Below are positions 1 to 8,721 of a stretch of 64,000 nt of DNA, piece by piece; position 1 is the first letter of the stretch, and the number at the start of each line of letters is the position of its first letter. Where the stretch lies: positions 720,773 to 784,772 of the forward strand of contig NZ_PHKV01000002.1 in assembly GCF_002846205.1 (NCBI RefSeq), given 5' to 3'. Both the position numbers and the translations under genes were made by a program. The DNA comes from Xanthomonas prunicola (GTDB taxonomy: Bacteria > Pseudomonadota > Gammaproteobacteria > Xanthomonadales > Xanthomonadaceae). Below the pieces are notes generated by a model, which was not told the origin of the DNA, did no database searches, and saw nothing but the letters and a program-made list of their open reading frames with translations.

Positions 1-5
1 CGCAC

Positions 6-944
6 ATGACCATGCAGCTTCGCGTACTGACAGGAACCCACGCAGGAGCGCGATTAGATTTGGCACAGGGTCGTTATACCCTGGGTAGCGATCCCCAAAC
101 CGATATCCGAATAGACGATTGGCCTGGTTGCTCACTCATTATCGAGGTAGACCATGATGGTCAGATCCGCTATAGCAACGACACGGTGCCAGAAACGTCC
201 TTTGTTGCGTTTCAACCAGTCCGCTTCGGCCCCCTGGTGCTATGCGTTGGCGATGCTGGTGCCGATTGGCCTGACGATGTGGCGCTGCTGGAGCGGCTGC
301 TTTCCCCAGCATCCGCGCCGGAGCCGCGCACGTCCAGGCGCAACGTCTTGCGTACTGCGGTGGGTGCCGTGCTAGCGCTTGCCGCTGCAGCGTTGCTCCC
401 CTCGTTGCAGCCGGCGTTTTTGTCCGATGCTGCCACCCGGCAACATCCGGAAAATGCGGTCAATCAGGCCAAGGCCTTGGTGAAACGGCTGGGCTTCCGC
501 GAAGCGCATGTAGAACAGGTGGGCACGCGCGTGCTGATCGAAGGCCTGGTCCCCAGCAGCGCCGATGCTGCACGCTTGCGTACGCAGGTGCATCGCGACC
601 ATCCAGGCGTCGCCGTCAATGTGGCCGTGGTGGACGAGGTCGTGGCGACGCTGCGCGACACCCTGGCTGACCCCGCACTCAGCGTACGTTACGCGGGCAA
701 TGGCGTCTTTTCGGTTTCCGGCAGCAGCGACTATGCAGAACGTGCAAGCCGCCGTATTGCCGATGTCCGCAGCGACCTGGGTCCTGAGGTCCGCGCGCTG
801 CACGTCGAGATCAGCCAGCAAGACCCGTCCGTGAAACCGCCGGACAATTACGACGCGGCATTGCTCGCCGACGGCCTGCATTATGTCGAAACGCCGGACG
901 GTACCAAACACATGACATCCCTGCCGCAGCAAGCGGCGCAATGA
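6..944 (+). CDS. hrpD5: HrpD5, SctD-family inner-membrane ring protein of the type III secretion system
   Basis: Protein of 312 residues with the SctD/YscD layout: an N-terminal cytoplasmic forkhead-associated-like domain (about residues 1-100, with the LGSDPQTDIRI stretch), one membrane segment (about 114-134, Ala/Leu-rich) and a periplasmic part with repeated ring-building modules (about 145-290). SctD proteins form the outer of the two inner-membrane rings of the injectisome. It lies 9 bp before hrpD6, followed by hrpE and hpaB, the conserved Xanthomonas order. A second ATG two codons downstream (position 12) is an equally good start. The promoter of this operon lies outside the window. 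Family call is firm from domain layout and context. Confidence 0.93.
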   Translation: MTMQLRVLTGTHAGARLDLAQGRYTLGSDPQTDIRIDDWPGCSLIIEVDHDGQIRYSNDTVPETSFVAFQPVRFGPLVLCVGDAGADWPDDVALLERLLSPASAPEPRTSRRNVLRTAVGAVLALAAAALLPSLQPAFLSDAATRQHPENAVNQAKALVKRLGFREAHVEQVGTRVLIEGLVPSSADAARLRTQVHRDHPGVAVNVAVVDEVVATLRDTLADPALSVRYAGNGVFSVSGSSDYAERASRRIADVRSDLGPEVRALHVEISQQDPSVKPPDNYDAALLADGLHYVETPDGTKHMTSLPQQAAQ

Positions 945-953
945 GAGACCACC

Positions 954-1196
954 ATGTTCGATGCCATGACCGATGCAGTGACCCAGGATATGAGCAAGAT
1001 CTTGCAGACCAAGGCAATGGATCTGTCTGGGGAGCGGCTGCGTAACGTAGAGACAGCACTCGATGCCACTGCGCAACAGATTCGCGTGCACTGGTCTGCG
1101 GCGAGCGACCAGACTGCGCGCAATGACTTCAACGTCCTGCATGACGGCATCACTGCAGCACGCAACATTGTCGCGCACATCGCAAGCATGCCGTAA
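954..1196 (+). CDS. hrpD6: HrpD6, small hrp-cluster protein
   Basis: Small helical protein of 80 residues beginning MFDAMTDAVTQDM, located 9 bp after hrpD5 and before hrpE. Size, composition and position match HrpD6 of Xanthomonas, a small protein needed for type III secretion and reported to affect expression or export of other hrp products. No signal peptide or membrane segment is visible. A good GAGAG-type ribosome site stands just before the ATG, overlapping the end of hrpD5. Its exact biochemical role is not evident from the sequence. Confidence 0.88.
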   Translation: MFDAMTDAVTQDMSKILQTKAMDLSGERLRNVETALDATAQQIRVHWSAASDQTARNDFNVLHDGITAARNIVAHIASMP

Positions 1197-1204
1197 TTCG
1201 ATTT

Positions 1205-1243
1205 CTTGGTCGCTCCGACCAAGCAAAACGCGCCGGCAGGCGC
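1205..1243 (+). other. Tandem hairpins in the hrpD6-hrpE gap
   Basis: Two inverted repeats follow the hrpD6 stop. The first is a perfect 8-bp stem CTTGGTCG / CGACCAAG with a 3-nt loop (1205-1223). The second is GCGCC / GGCGC with a 4-nt loop (1230-1243). Neither is followed by a T run, so neither is a classical terminator. They lie in the 5' leader of the pilin gene and could stabilise its mRNA or mark a processing point. Confidence 0.55.
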
Positions 1244-1276
1244 ACCCTTACACGCTCACTACGAAGGAGTATTGGT

Positions 1277-1558
1277 ATGCCACTTTTCCCTGAAATAAGC
1301 TCAATGAATTCGCGTTTCGGCCAAGGCATGGACGGCATTACCGGAGGTCTGTCCAATGGAATTTCCGGTGCTGCCGGATTGTCTGGCGCGAGCGGCCAGA
1401 TGAATTCGATGCTCGGCGACATGGCTGCCTCGGACGAGGCCCAGAAAGCCATGAACAACAAGATCACGATGCTCAAAAACGATCTGGACTTCAACGTGGC
1501 GCTGAACAAGTTCATCGGCAAGGCGGGCGACAACGCTAAGCAGCTCGTTGGCCAGTAA
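1277..1558 (+). CDS. hrpE: HrpE, Hrp pilus subunit
   Basis: The 93-residue protein is Gly/Ser/Met-rich in the N-terminal half (residues 10-45: repeats of GG, SG, AA) and helical and charged in the second half, as expected of the Xanthomonas Hrp pilin, which polymerises outside the cell as the conduit for effectors. It has no Sec signal peptide because it travels through the type III apparatus. A strong AAGGAG lies 7 bp before the ATG, fitting a high-output structural protein. It lies between hrpD6 and hpaB, with a leader containing two hairpins. Confidence 0.93.
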   Translation: MPLFPEISSMNSRFGQGMDGITGGLSNGISGAAGLSGASGQMNSMLGDMAASDEAQKAMNNKITMLKNDLDFNVALNKFIGKAGDNAKQLVGQ

Positions 1559-1594
1559 TCGGCACAGGGATGCGCAGGGCTTGTAGGGGGCCCT

Positions 1595-2083
1595 GTGCAT
1601 GCCTTACCAAAGATGAGCGGCGCGCGATTCGAAACCATCGTTCGACAGATCTGCGAGGCACTGGACCTGCCGGATGTGGAGTCGGTGCTTAGCCGGCGTG
1701 TGCTTTGGGTAGAAGGCTTTGAGGTCTATCTGCACCTGCCGACGCCACAGTCCGAAGACGACGCGCAAGAAGAGGCGCTGTATTTGCGCATCGCCTACGG
1801 GTTACCACCTGCCGGGCGGACATTGAACGTTTTCAGGCTTTTGCTCGAAGCCAATCTCTCAGTGTATGCGCAGGACCAGGCACAGCTTGGACTGAACGAT
1901 AACGGCGTTATCGTGTTGATCGTGCGGGTACCACTGGACGACGACGTGGATGGCGCGTGGATATGCGATCTGCTTGCCCACTATGCCGAGCATGGCCGTT
2001 ACTGGAACAATAATATCTTCGTTGCGCACGACGAGATGTTCGAAGGAATCGCAACGGGCAACTATCTGTGGTTACGCGCCTGA
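1595..2083 (+). CDS. hpaB: HpaB, general type III secretion chaperone
   Basis: Acidic protein of up to 162 residues with the CesT-like class IB chaperone fold signature (alpha-beta-beta-beta-alpha; the stretch YLRIAYGLPPAGRTLNVFRLLLEANL is typical of the family). HpaB binds many effectors and hands them to the ATPase, and it controls the switch from pilus and translocon to effector export. A GGGGG run before position 1595 favours the upstream ATG; an internal ATG at 1613 gives a 156-residue protein, the length I associate with HpaB elsewhere. It starts 36 bp after hrpE and is probably co-transcribed with it. Confidence 0.93.
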   Translation: MHALPKMSGARFETIVRQICEALDLPDVESVLSRRVLWVEGFEVYLHLPTPQSEDDAQEEALYLRIAYGLPPAGRTLNVFRLLLEANLSVYAQDQAQLGLNDNGVIVLIVRVPLDDDVDGAWICDLLAHYAEHGRYWNNNIFVAHDEMFEGIATGNYLWLRA

Positions 2084-2708
2084 TGCAGGCTGGTTGGCAG
2101 CTTGCCGCAGCGTCAATCAGGGCGACAGCGACATCGATCTGCCATGGATCAGAAACCCGGCTGGTCAGCCACCTCCACCCGGCTTGGCACTCTCGCTGCC
2201 TCATGGCACCAGTGGCTCTGACGTAAGTTCACTTGAGAATCTCGCGCGTGACGTGCCTGCATCTGCCCTGGCGTGTTCCACGGCATACGCTTGGCGGAGC
2301 GATCGCGGGTCTGTCCTTCCAGTTCACCGCGATGGCCGACACTGCACAGAAAAAAACACAGGCGCGGACTGATCTTCCACGTCGCGCACATCCGCTGCGA
2401 TACCTTATGCATCGATGCTGTTGGCGCTGACGAGGGACACGGCCGCCTTTGCGACGAGTTCTTTCCGCTGTTGGAGTTCCGCGGTGATCTCACGCGGTCC
2501 GAAGCTGCGCAATCGAGTCGCAGATGCAATGCCTGCGTCCGTGCAGCGAGCGGCTTGCGAGGCTGCTGGAGGTACGGGGCCACGGTATTCCATCCTTGCT
2601 GGTACGGCTAACCTGCCAGGCACCACCACCGAGCCACAGACGCGACGACAGCGACGTCTGTAGCGGCGGAGTGCATCACGCATAACGATCAACGCGGCAG
2701 CTGAGCGC
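2084..2708. other. No recognisable gene between hpaB and xopF1
   Basis: This stretch of 625 bp separates the convergent ends of hpaB and xopF1. Overlapping reading frames of 80-145 codons exist on both strands, but none shows a recognisable domain, a convincing ribosome site or a codon pattern like the neighbours. The hpaB-hrpF interval is known to vary between Xanthomonas strains, so decayed insertion DNA is plausible. I see no PIP box here. Confidence 0.5.
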
Positions 2709-4703
2709 TCATGCTCGCCCGCTTTGCCACTGGCGAAGTTCCTCGCTCTCATTCAATGCACGCTTGAGCGTTTGCAGCTGACCCTCCAGTGCCTGTGTGG
2801 CCTCGTCTCGTGGGACCCCGCCAAGCGTTTGACTCCACCCCTCATGCAGTGCAGTGCGTACCGCATCGATGGTCGCGATCGAGACGGACTGCGCGCCGAT
2901 CTCTGTACGCAATGTCTCCAGGGCCGTACGCAATGTCTGTCCATGCGGCCCAGGGCCAGGCGCAGCGCTTACCCCCTCCTCCATGGCACGCTCTGTCTCG
3001 GCGAGAGTCGGCCCCGAAAGCCTGGCGATCGCCTGGTCGACGGGCTCGGCCAGAGCCTCAAGCGTTCGTGCGATGGTGCGTTGATGCTCGGCTGCAAGCG
3101 CGGCACGTTCGTTGTCCAGACGCGCCGCCTGAGAGGTGTTGGCGCCGTTCCTGGCCTTGAGCGCATTCCAGAACGTATCGTTAAAGAGGCTTTGCACGGC
3201 CTGCTGCACGACCACAGCCGTGGAATTGGCTGGCTCGCCAGCAACACGGATGTGGCTCCCCCCACGCAACGGCGCTGTGATGATGCGCGCGGCCCCCATC
3301 GAGCCGAAGCTGGCCATGACATTGCTCAGCATGTGGCGGGTCAGCAGGTCGCGCGCCGTCGTGGCAACCGCGTTTGCGCTGGTAAAACCCTGCCTTGCCA
3401 ACGCCAAGGCTTCCTTTCCGGTTTCCAGTAAATATCTGGGCGGGAAATGCACGGCGTCTGACCATTGCGCAGGCCGGCGCGTTTTGTCGGGCAACGCCAA
3501 TGCAAACAGATTCAGCCGTTGCTCTCCGCCAAGTAGATCCGGGACACTCATTTGGCCGGTACGTGCCACGGCCTTGCCTGTTTCAAGCAATGCCTTTTGC
3601 ACCACCCCGGCACCGCCAATGGCGAGCGCGCTCAACCCCAGCTGGCCGCCAGGCGACAGTAAACCTGGATGGTTACCAGTCCGGCGCGCAGCATTGAACC
3701 CTGCATTGATCACTGGCTTGAGGAACAAGGTATCGAGTGACTTGTCCTCCAAGGTCGATTGGCGTTGAGTGATCGCCAGGCGGCGATCGTAGGTCTGGGC
3801 CTTGAGTCCGGCAAGTGTGGGCGCATTGTTCTCGCCCGGACGCGTGAAGCGCTTGCCCTCAGCGGTAACTTCCAGAATGACCGGTGGTGGATCGGGCACC
3901 AGGATCTTGGGGTCGATGGCCTGAAACCTCGGCAGGTTGGCAACGCGCGCGCGTCGATCCATTGCCGGGAGCAACAATGTCTCGCTGGTATAGGACGCCG
4001 ACCCCGCGGCCGCACCAGCAACCATCGCTGTACTGAGCTCCTCCCCGCCAGCCGGGCGCGCGAGCGCGTAGACCGTACCCGTGGCCAGACCGACCGGGTT
4101 ACGCATCGCACCGGTAATGAACGATCGTAGACATTCGTAGGCGATCGGCAATGTTGCTGTCCTGCCCGCTGTCTTCATGTCACCAACAGCCTGATATCCG
4201 GCATCGGGCCCGAAGGCGGTCATGCGTTCCTGTATGCGTGCGTCCGCCCACTCCAGATAGCTGGCCTGCAGGGCAGTCTGCTCTGCCGAGGGGGCAGCAA
4301 ATGACAGAGCGTCCAGTTGGGTTCGTAGCTGCGCTTTCACCTCGGCGGCCGCCGCCGTGCTGCGCTCGGCATAGGTCGCGGCGGCGGCAGGCACATCCGG
4401 TGTTTCGATTTCCGGAGGTGAGGACACGACGTGCGCGGTGTAAAACGTTGCGTCCGACGATTGCGAAGACCTGGGCTGATGTGAGCCGCCGTGTGTGGCC
4501 CCATCCTCATCTGCATCTGTCCTCGCGCCACCTGCGCGGCGACCGCGCAGCGTCGCACTGGAAGAGGCCAAGCCTGCAAGCGGGCCGGTCGGTGCCCGTT
4601 CTTCCCGCGGGGCAGTGACTTCTTCGACCTGCGCTGGTTGTTCGGGAAGACGCGAGGCTGCGCGGCTACTGGAAGCGGTGCCGATATCGCTGGAGAGTTT
4701 CAC
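2709..4703 (-). CDS. xopF1: XopF1, type III effector
   Basis: A 664-residue protein whose N-terminus is Ser/Ala/Thr-rich and low in hydrophobic residues (first 50 residues), as in type III secreted proteins. The rest is Ala-rich and helical without enzymatic motifs. Length and location between hpaB and hrpF match XopF1, an effector reported to interfere with plant basal defence. The start is GTG, and it overlaps the stop of the upstream chaperone gene by 4 bp (GTGA), so the two are translationally coupled. The operon is read from a PIP-box promoter at 5242-5266. No frameshift or truncation is visible, unlike in some strains. Confidence 0.87.
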   Translation of the reverse strand: MKLSSDIGTASSSRAASRLPEQPAQVEEVTAPREERAPTGPLAGLASSSATLRGRRAGGARTDADEDGATHGGSHQPRSSQSSDATFYTAHVVSSPPEIETPDVPAAAATYAERSTAAAAEVKAQLRTQLDALSFAAPSAEQTALQASYLEWADARIQERMTAFGPDAGYQAVGDMKTAGRTATLPIAYECLRSFITGAMRNPVGLATGTVYALARPAGGEELSTAMVAGAAAGSASYTSETLLLPAMDRRARVANLPRFQAIDPKILVPDPPPVILEVTAEGKRFTRPGENNAPTLAGLKAQTYDRRLAITQRQSTLEDKSLDTLFLKPVINAGFNAARRTGNHPGLLSPGGQLGLSALAIGGAGVVQKALLETGKAVARTGQMSVPDLLGGEQRLNLFALALPDKTRRPAQWSDAVHFPPRYLLETGKEALALARQGFTSANAVATTARDLLTRHMLSNVMASFGSMGAARIITAPLRGGSHIRVAGEPANSTAVVVQQAVQSLFNDTFWNALKARNGANTSQAARLDNERAALAAEHQRTIARTLEALAEPVDQAIARLSGPTLAETERAMEEGVSAAPGPGPHGQTLRTALETLRTEIGAQSVSIATIDAVRTALHEGWSQTLGGVPRDEATQALEGQLQTLKRALNESEELRQWQSGRA

Positions 4704-5146
4704 GAGGCCACCTCCTTCGTCGTATCGACCTGCGTCGCCAGCGCGTCCAGCACGACACGTGCGACCACCTGCCCACGGTCCAGTGCAGCGGCCACCTCTT
4801 CAGGCGTGCGCACGAGCAACAGCGGGCAGACGCATAGCAGGCCGAGATCCGAGAGCGTGAGCCGCCAGCCATACTCGGTCAGCAGTTGCTCCTGCAGCGA
4901 CAGCAGGGTCACCACCTCCTCGCCTCCAAACTCATGTGCCGCCAGGGGCAAGATTACTTCCGGGAAGGCCATCAGGTCGCCTGGCTGCCCCTGCGTGTGG
5001 ACACGGCACAGCATGCCGGCAGGGCCCAGAATGGTTTCGCCTTCGCCGAGCCGCTGCGCAATCTCACCAGGTAACCCGAGGCACGCGCTCAGGCCAATAA
5101 AAAAAGCGGTATTCGCTGCTTTCTGATTGTGCGATTCCAACGTCAT
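4700..5146 (-). CDS. Small type III secretion chaperone-like protein, partner of XopF1
   Basis: Protein of 148 residues (starting MTLESHNQKA) with the length, acidity and beta-rich middle of CesT-type effector chaperones (residues 45-110, ending SDLGLLCVCPLLLV). GGAG stands 9 bp before the ATG. Its stop overlaps the GTG start of xopF1, the usual arrangement for a dedicated chaperone and its effector. In X. campestris pv. vesicatoria the genes next to xopF1 are named hpaD and hpaI; I cannot say which, if either, this is. Earlier in-frame ATGs (up to 5326) are unlikely because they would place the PIP box inside the gene. Confidence 0.72.
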   Translation of the reverse strand: MTLESHNQKAANTAFFIGLSACLGLPGEIAQRLGEGETILGPAGMLCRVHTQGQPGDLMAFPEVILPLAAHEFGGEEVVTLLSLQEQLLTEYGWRLTLSDLGLLCVCPLLLVRTPEEVAAALDRGQVVARVVLDALATQVDTTKEVAS

Positions 5147-5201
5147 CTGAAGTACTCCGTGAGGAAATTTCGATGGGTTGCTACGCGCCAGAGCGCGCGA
5201 C

Positions 5202-5266
5202 ACATTGTTTTGCCCCGGAACATGCGCCCGAACGAAGCAGTGCGAACCACCCGCGCCATACACGAA
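5202..5266 (-). promoter_or_regulatory. PIP-box promoter for the chaperone-xopF1 operon
   Basis: On the minus strand TTCGT-N15-TTCGC occupies 5266-5242, which satisfies the plant-inducible-promoter consensus TTCGB-N15-TTCGB bound by HrpX. A -10-like CAATGT (rule YANNNT) follows at 5207-5202, 34 bp beyond the box, slightly more than the usual 30-32 bp. The coding start at 5146 is about 55 bp further on. This predicts HrpG/HrpX control of the effector operon. Confidence 0.75.
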
Positions 5267-5669
5267 GTTGGACGCGGGTAGATTGTCCGACCAAAACCTG
5301 CGCCACGCTTTGCAAAGCGGACACAAGCGGAAGAGAGCGACCCTGATTCGGCGCAGGATCCAGGACTTTATAAATGCATCTGCAGGTGCCGCCCGGCAAT
5401 CTCAGATCCAGGCGGCTTACGTGCGCAATGCGCATTACCGAGAGATTAACTATCTGCGCACAGCATCAGTGTCAGCCTCAGCGTTTGCCATCGCGTTGCT
5501 TCAGTGCAAATCCCATCTAGCGACCCAGATGATCCCAACAAGCTTCATGGACGTGATTCATGGCTCCAGTCGGGCAATGACAGAACCGTCATGCAACCAG
5601 GTTCCGTTGAGTCCCCCTGGTTTTTCAGCAAGCCCAGGCCTCCGGTCAGAACAGCACCCACAATCTGAT

Positions 5670-5830
5670 ACTCGGGGTTTCGGCCGCCGTGTGAGAGAGA
5701 ACCGGTGACCGCTGCATATGCCTCGAAACACCATGACGATCCGCGTCTGGCAGTGCACGTGGTATCGATGTGTATGAGTGCGCCGGGCCGCGCCAGGAAC
5801 AATCGCCGCTCAAGCATCTGCGCCGCACCG
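5670..5830 (-). pseudogene. Possible relic of an IS481-family transposase
   Basis: One minus-strand frame reads ERRLFLARPGALIHIDTT (about 5758-5820), close to the RPGxLxHxD signature of IS481/IS3-type DDE transposases. A few codons further, another frame reads GHRFSLTRR, which resembles the next conserved block GHR(V/I)T. The two blocks are in different frames and no intact transposase or inverted ends are visible. This would be a decayed insertion in the gap between the two hrp-regulated operons. The match is short. Confidence 0.3.
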
Positions 5831-5875
5831 CACCGTTCGGTGGCGACGCATCGACCCTTCAATTTTTGCGCTTTT

Positions 5876-5927
5876 TTCGCCAAAATAGTTCGTCGGTCAG
5901 GGTGCACGTTGCGCAGACTGGCAACAT
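5876..5927 (+). promoter_or_regulatory. Imperfect PIP box and -10 of hrpF
   Basis: TTCGC-N8-TTCGT lies at 5876-5893 with a -10-like CAACAT (YANNNT) at 5922-5927, 28 bp downstream, and the hrpF ATG about 95 bp beyond. An imperfect PIP box of this spacing has been described for hrpF in X. oryzae, where it responds to HrpX. No standard N15 copy is visible in this gap on the plus strand. Confidence 0.72.
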
Positions 5928-6021
5928 AGGTCTACCCCGCATGGGCGCATCCGTGCGGCCGTATAAGAATCGACTTATACGAAGGTGCTCTGCCAATTCT
6001 GTCATTAGCGAGGCCGCCCAT

Positions 6022-8430
6022 ATGTCGCTCAACACGCTTTCTACCGGGAGTAACCCCAGCCAACTGCTGGGCACTTCTTTAAACGACTCGTCTTCATCGG
6101 AGCTGCTCGGATCGGATTCGTCCAAGGATGGCTCCGACCTGCCACCGACGATGGATAACATCTTCCAGCAAATCTACCTGCTGCTGGCGGCCCTCCAAGC
6201 CAACACGCCAAGCAGCACATCAGGTAATGCGCCGGCGAATACGGCAAGCAACGATGCCAACACCCAGCAGTCCGCATCCGATTGGGACGCCACTCAGCCG
6301 ATTGAAAAGCGCACCTCGTGGCCATCCCTGGGCTACGACTTCGATCCCAAGCACATCAAGGGGAAGGATGCGCCGCCGGCGCTGGAAGGTTCGACGGTTA
6401 CCTGGAACGATGGCACGCTGACCAAGTCGGAGCTTCAGATCGTTTCGACGCTGAATGCACACAAGGATCAGATGCCGCTCGAGTACAAGAATCTCGACGA
6501 CAAGATCAACGACCCTTCCACGCCCGCCGACCTGAAGGCTGCATTGCAGGGGCTGAAACAGGATCCGCGGTTGTTCTTTGCGATCGGTTCCCAGGGAGAC
6601 GGCAAGTGCGGCGGCAAGATCAGCGCGCAGGATCTCTGGGATTTCTCTGATTCACATCCGCAGGTCAAGGAGCTGGGCGAGAAGAACGACGAGTTCAACC
6701 CCAAGAACATCAAGGGGTCCAATCCGCCACCGGCTGCGGAGGGCTCGACGGTCACCTGGAACGACGGCCAGCTCAATCAATCCGAATTGGAGATTGTCTC
6801 GGTCCTGGATCGGCATAAGGACCAGGTCGACTCGTTGTCCTTCGATCAGCTGGACGCAAAGATAAATGATCCGTCGACGCAGCCTGACTTGAAGGAAGCG
6901 TTGAAAGGATTGCAGAAGGATCCACGGTTGTTCTTTGCCATCGGCTCGCAGAAGGACGGCAAGTGCGGCGGCAAGATCAAGGCGCAGGACCTGACAGACT
7001 TCTCGTACTACCATCCGCAGATTGCCGAGTACAACGACAAGAAAGCCAAGGACTACACGCAGAACTACATCGCATCCGATAGCCCCGACAAAAGCAAAGC
7101 ATCGGTCATGACCAAAAGCGATGCCCTGCGCGAGCTGTATCGCTACTCCGACTATCTGTCCGGCAATCTGAGCGAGGATGAATTCGCCAAGATCGTCGAT
7201 GGCGACAGCAAGACCAGCAAGTGCCCTCCGCAGCTAATCGCAGCCGCGCAGTATTTCCGCGACCACCCCGACGAGTGGAAAGCGTTTGCGGGCGACTCGG
7301 GCTCGATGAGCACCCCGGACTTCCTGCAGAAATCCACCTCCGAGATGCACCTGACGGCGGACGAGCAGAAGACGCTGGACACCATCAATACGCATCAAGA
7401 TGCGTTCTATGGCGATGGCAAGGAGGTGACGCGCGACAAGCTCGACGCAATCTCCAAGGACGACAAGGCCGATCCCGCCGTCAAAAATGCCGCAACGCAG
7501 TTATTGGCCGATCCACTGCTGTTCGGCCTGTTGAATAACTCGATCACCGGCTACAAAAAGCCGCATCACTTCTTCGGTGGTGGCCATGTGGTCGACTCGG
7601 GCAAGATCAGCCAGGACGATTTCCGGCAGTTCTACGACCACATGAGCGCGGCCAACAAGACCGTGGACACGCCGGCCACGCACGAGGCAACCTCGCCCGA
7701 GCAGCAGAAGGCGGTCGCGGACATGCTGGTGGGCAAGGCCGATCCGCCCGCGATCAAGAAACCCAAAAAGGACATCGGTACGTTCCAGCACGGCTTGCAC
7801 GAGTTCCTAAAGTGGGACAGCAAGATCATGGACTGGATGTCCGTTGGCCTGAGCGCATTGAACGGAATCCCCATAATCGGCGAAATTGCCGATGCGGCGT
7901 CGATTGCATTGGAGAGCGAGGCACAGGCCGCGCAGGTGGTCGACACCGCAATTCAAGGCGGGGATATGTCGCTTGCGTTGAAGCTGGCCGGCATCAATAT
8001 GGCAGGGGCAGTGGTTGGAGCAGTCGGCGGACCCACGGCCAGAATCGGGGCCAAGGGGGTTGCCAAGGGAGTCGCCGAAGCCGCGGCCAAGGAAGCAGCT
8101 GAGGGCGCGGCCAAGGGAACTGCCAAGGGTGTGGCCAAGGGAGCCGGTAAAACGGCGGCCGAGCGGCCAAGCGCTGCAGCGTTCGCAAAAGGGTATGTCG
8201 GCGGCTCTGCGATCAGTAAATCGGTCGAGATGCTCAAAGCCCCCATCTTGGCGGGCTTGCATTACGAAGAATATCAACTGGACAAGCAGAAAGACGGAGA
8301 GATCCACCAGAAGATGGAAAACGCCGGCGGCGTCCCGGTGGGTAAGCAGTTTATTCCCAAAGGTATCGCCGATAACTTCGAAGGAGACTTGCGGCAGAAT
8401 CTCAGGAATGTACGGGGGCGGCGTCGGTAA
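6022..8430 (+). CDS. hrpF: HrpF, type III translocon protein (NolX family)
   Basis: The 802-residue protein (starting MSLNTLSTGS) is the putative translocon that inserts into the plant membrane. Residues 107-221 and 225-338 are strong tandem repeats (shared words: IKG, EGSTVTWNDG, KINDPST, DPRLFFAIGSQ, DGKCGGKI). Two weaker copies follow at about 364-436 and 445-541. Residues 604-690 are hydrophobic and probably membrane-inserting, followed by an Ala/Gly/Lys repeat (about 676-713). The ORF remains open upstream to 5770, but the promoter position and family length favour 6022. No Sec signal peptide is present; export is through the type III system. Confidence 0.94.
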   Translation: MSLNTLSTGSNPSQLLGTSLNDSSSSELLGSDSSKDGSDLPPTMDNIFQQIYLLLAALQANTPSSTSGNAPANTASNDANTQQSASDWDATQPIEKRTSWPSLGYDFDPKHIKGKDAPPALEGSTVTWNDGTLTKSELQIVSTLNAHKDQMPLEYKNLDDKINDPSTPADLKAALQGLKQDPRLFFAIGSQGDGKCGGKISAQDLWDFSDSHPQVKELGEKNDEFNPKNIKGSNPPPAAEGSTVTWNDGQLNQSELEIVSVLDRHKDQVDSLSFDQLDAKINDPSTQPDLKEALKGLQKDPRLFFAIGSQKDGKCGGKIKAQDLTDFSYYHPQIAEYNDKKAKDYTQNYIASDSPDKSKASVMTKSDALRELYRYSDYLSGNLSEDEFAKIVDGDSKTSKCPPQLIAAAQYFRDHPDEWKAFAGDSGSMSTPDFLQKSTSEMHLTADEQKTLDTINTHQDAFYGDGKEVTRDKLDAISKDDKADPAVKNAATQLLADPLLFGLLNNSITGYKKPHHFFGGGHVVDSGKISQDDFRQFYDHMSAANKTVDTPATHEATSPEQQKAVADMLVGKADPPAIKKPKKDIGTFQHGLHEFLKWDSKIMDWMSVGLSALNGIPIIGEIADAASIALESEAQAAQVVDTAIQGGDMSLALKLAGINMAGAVVGAVGGPTARIGAKGVAKGVAEAAAKEAAEGAAKGTAKGVAKGAGKTAAERPSAAAFAKGYVGGSAISKSVEMLKAPILAGLHYEEYQLDKQKDGEIHQKMENAGGVPVGKQFIPKGIADNFEGDLRQNLRNVRGRRR

Positions 8431-8721
8431 GAGTCCTCTCAGCAAGATCATTGCGCGCGACGCATCGCATCCGGCGTTGCTGATCGATAAGGCATGCATC
8501 ACGCTAACGCCTGTCAATTGGCCGCGCCGTGCTGCACCAACGCGCTGGGATGATGCGTCGCGTTGTCGCTTGACGGCTTTCGTGTGGACACGATGCACGT
8601 CAGCGATATCGCGCTTCCTGCCAGGCATGCAGACCACGCATGGCGTGATCGAGAACTAGACGCCTGGGTGGTTGATCGAGTTGATCATCGGCCGGGTCGA
8701 ATCGTTACTGATTCGCCGCTT

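Noticed and set aside
2149..2611. Overlapping ORFs of 110-145 codons on both strands after hpaB
   Set aside because: No motif, no convincing ribosome site, and frames on opposite strands overlap; not supported as genes.
5178..5708. Plus-strand ORF of 176 codons between the two hrp operons
   Set aside because: It runs through the PIP promoter of the chaperone-xopF1 operon and shows no recognisable domain.
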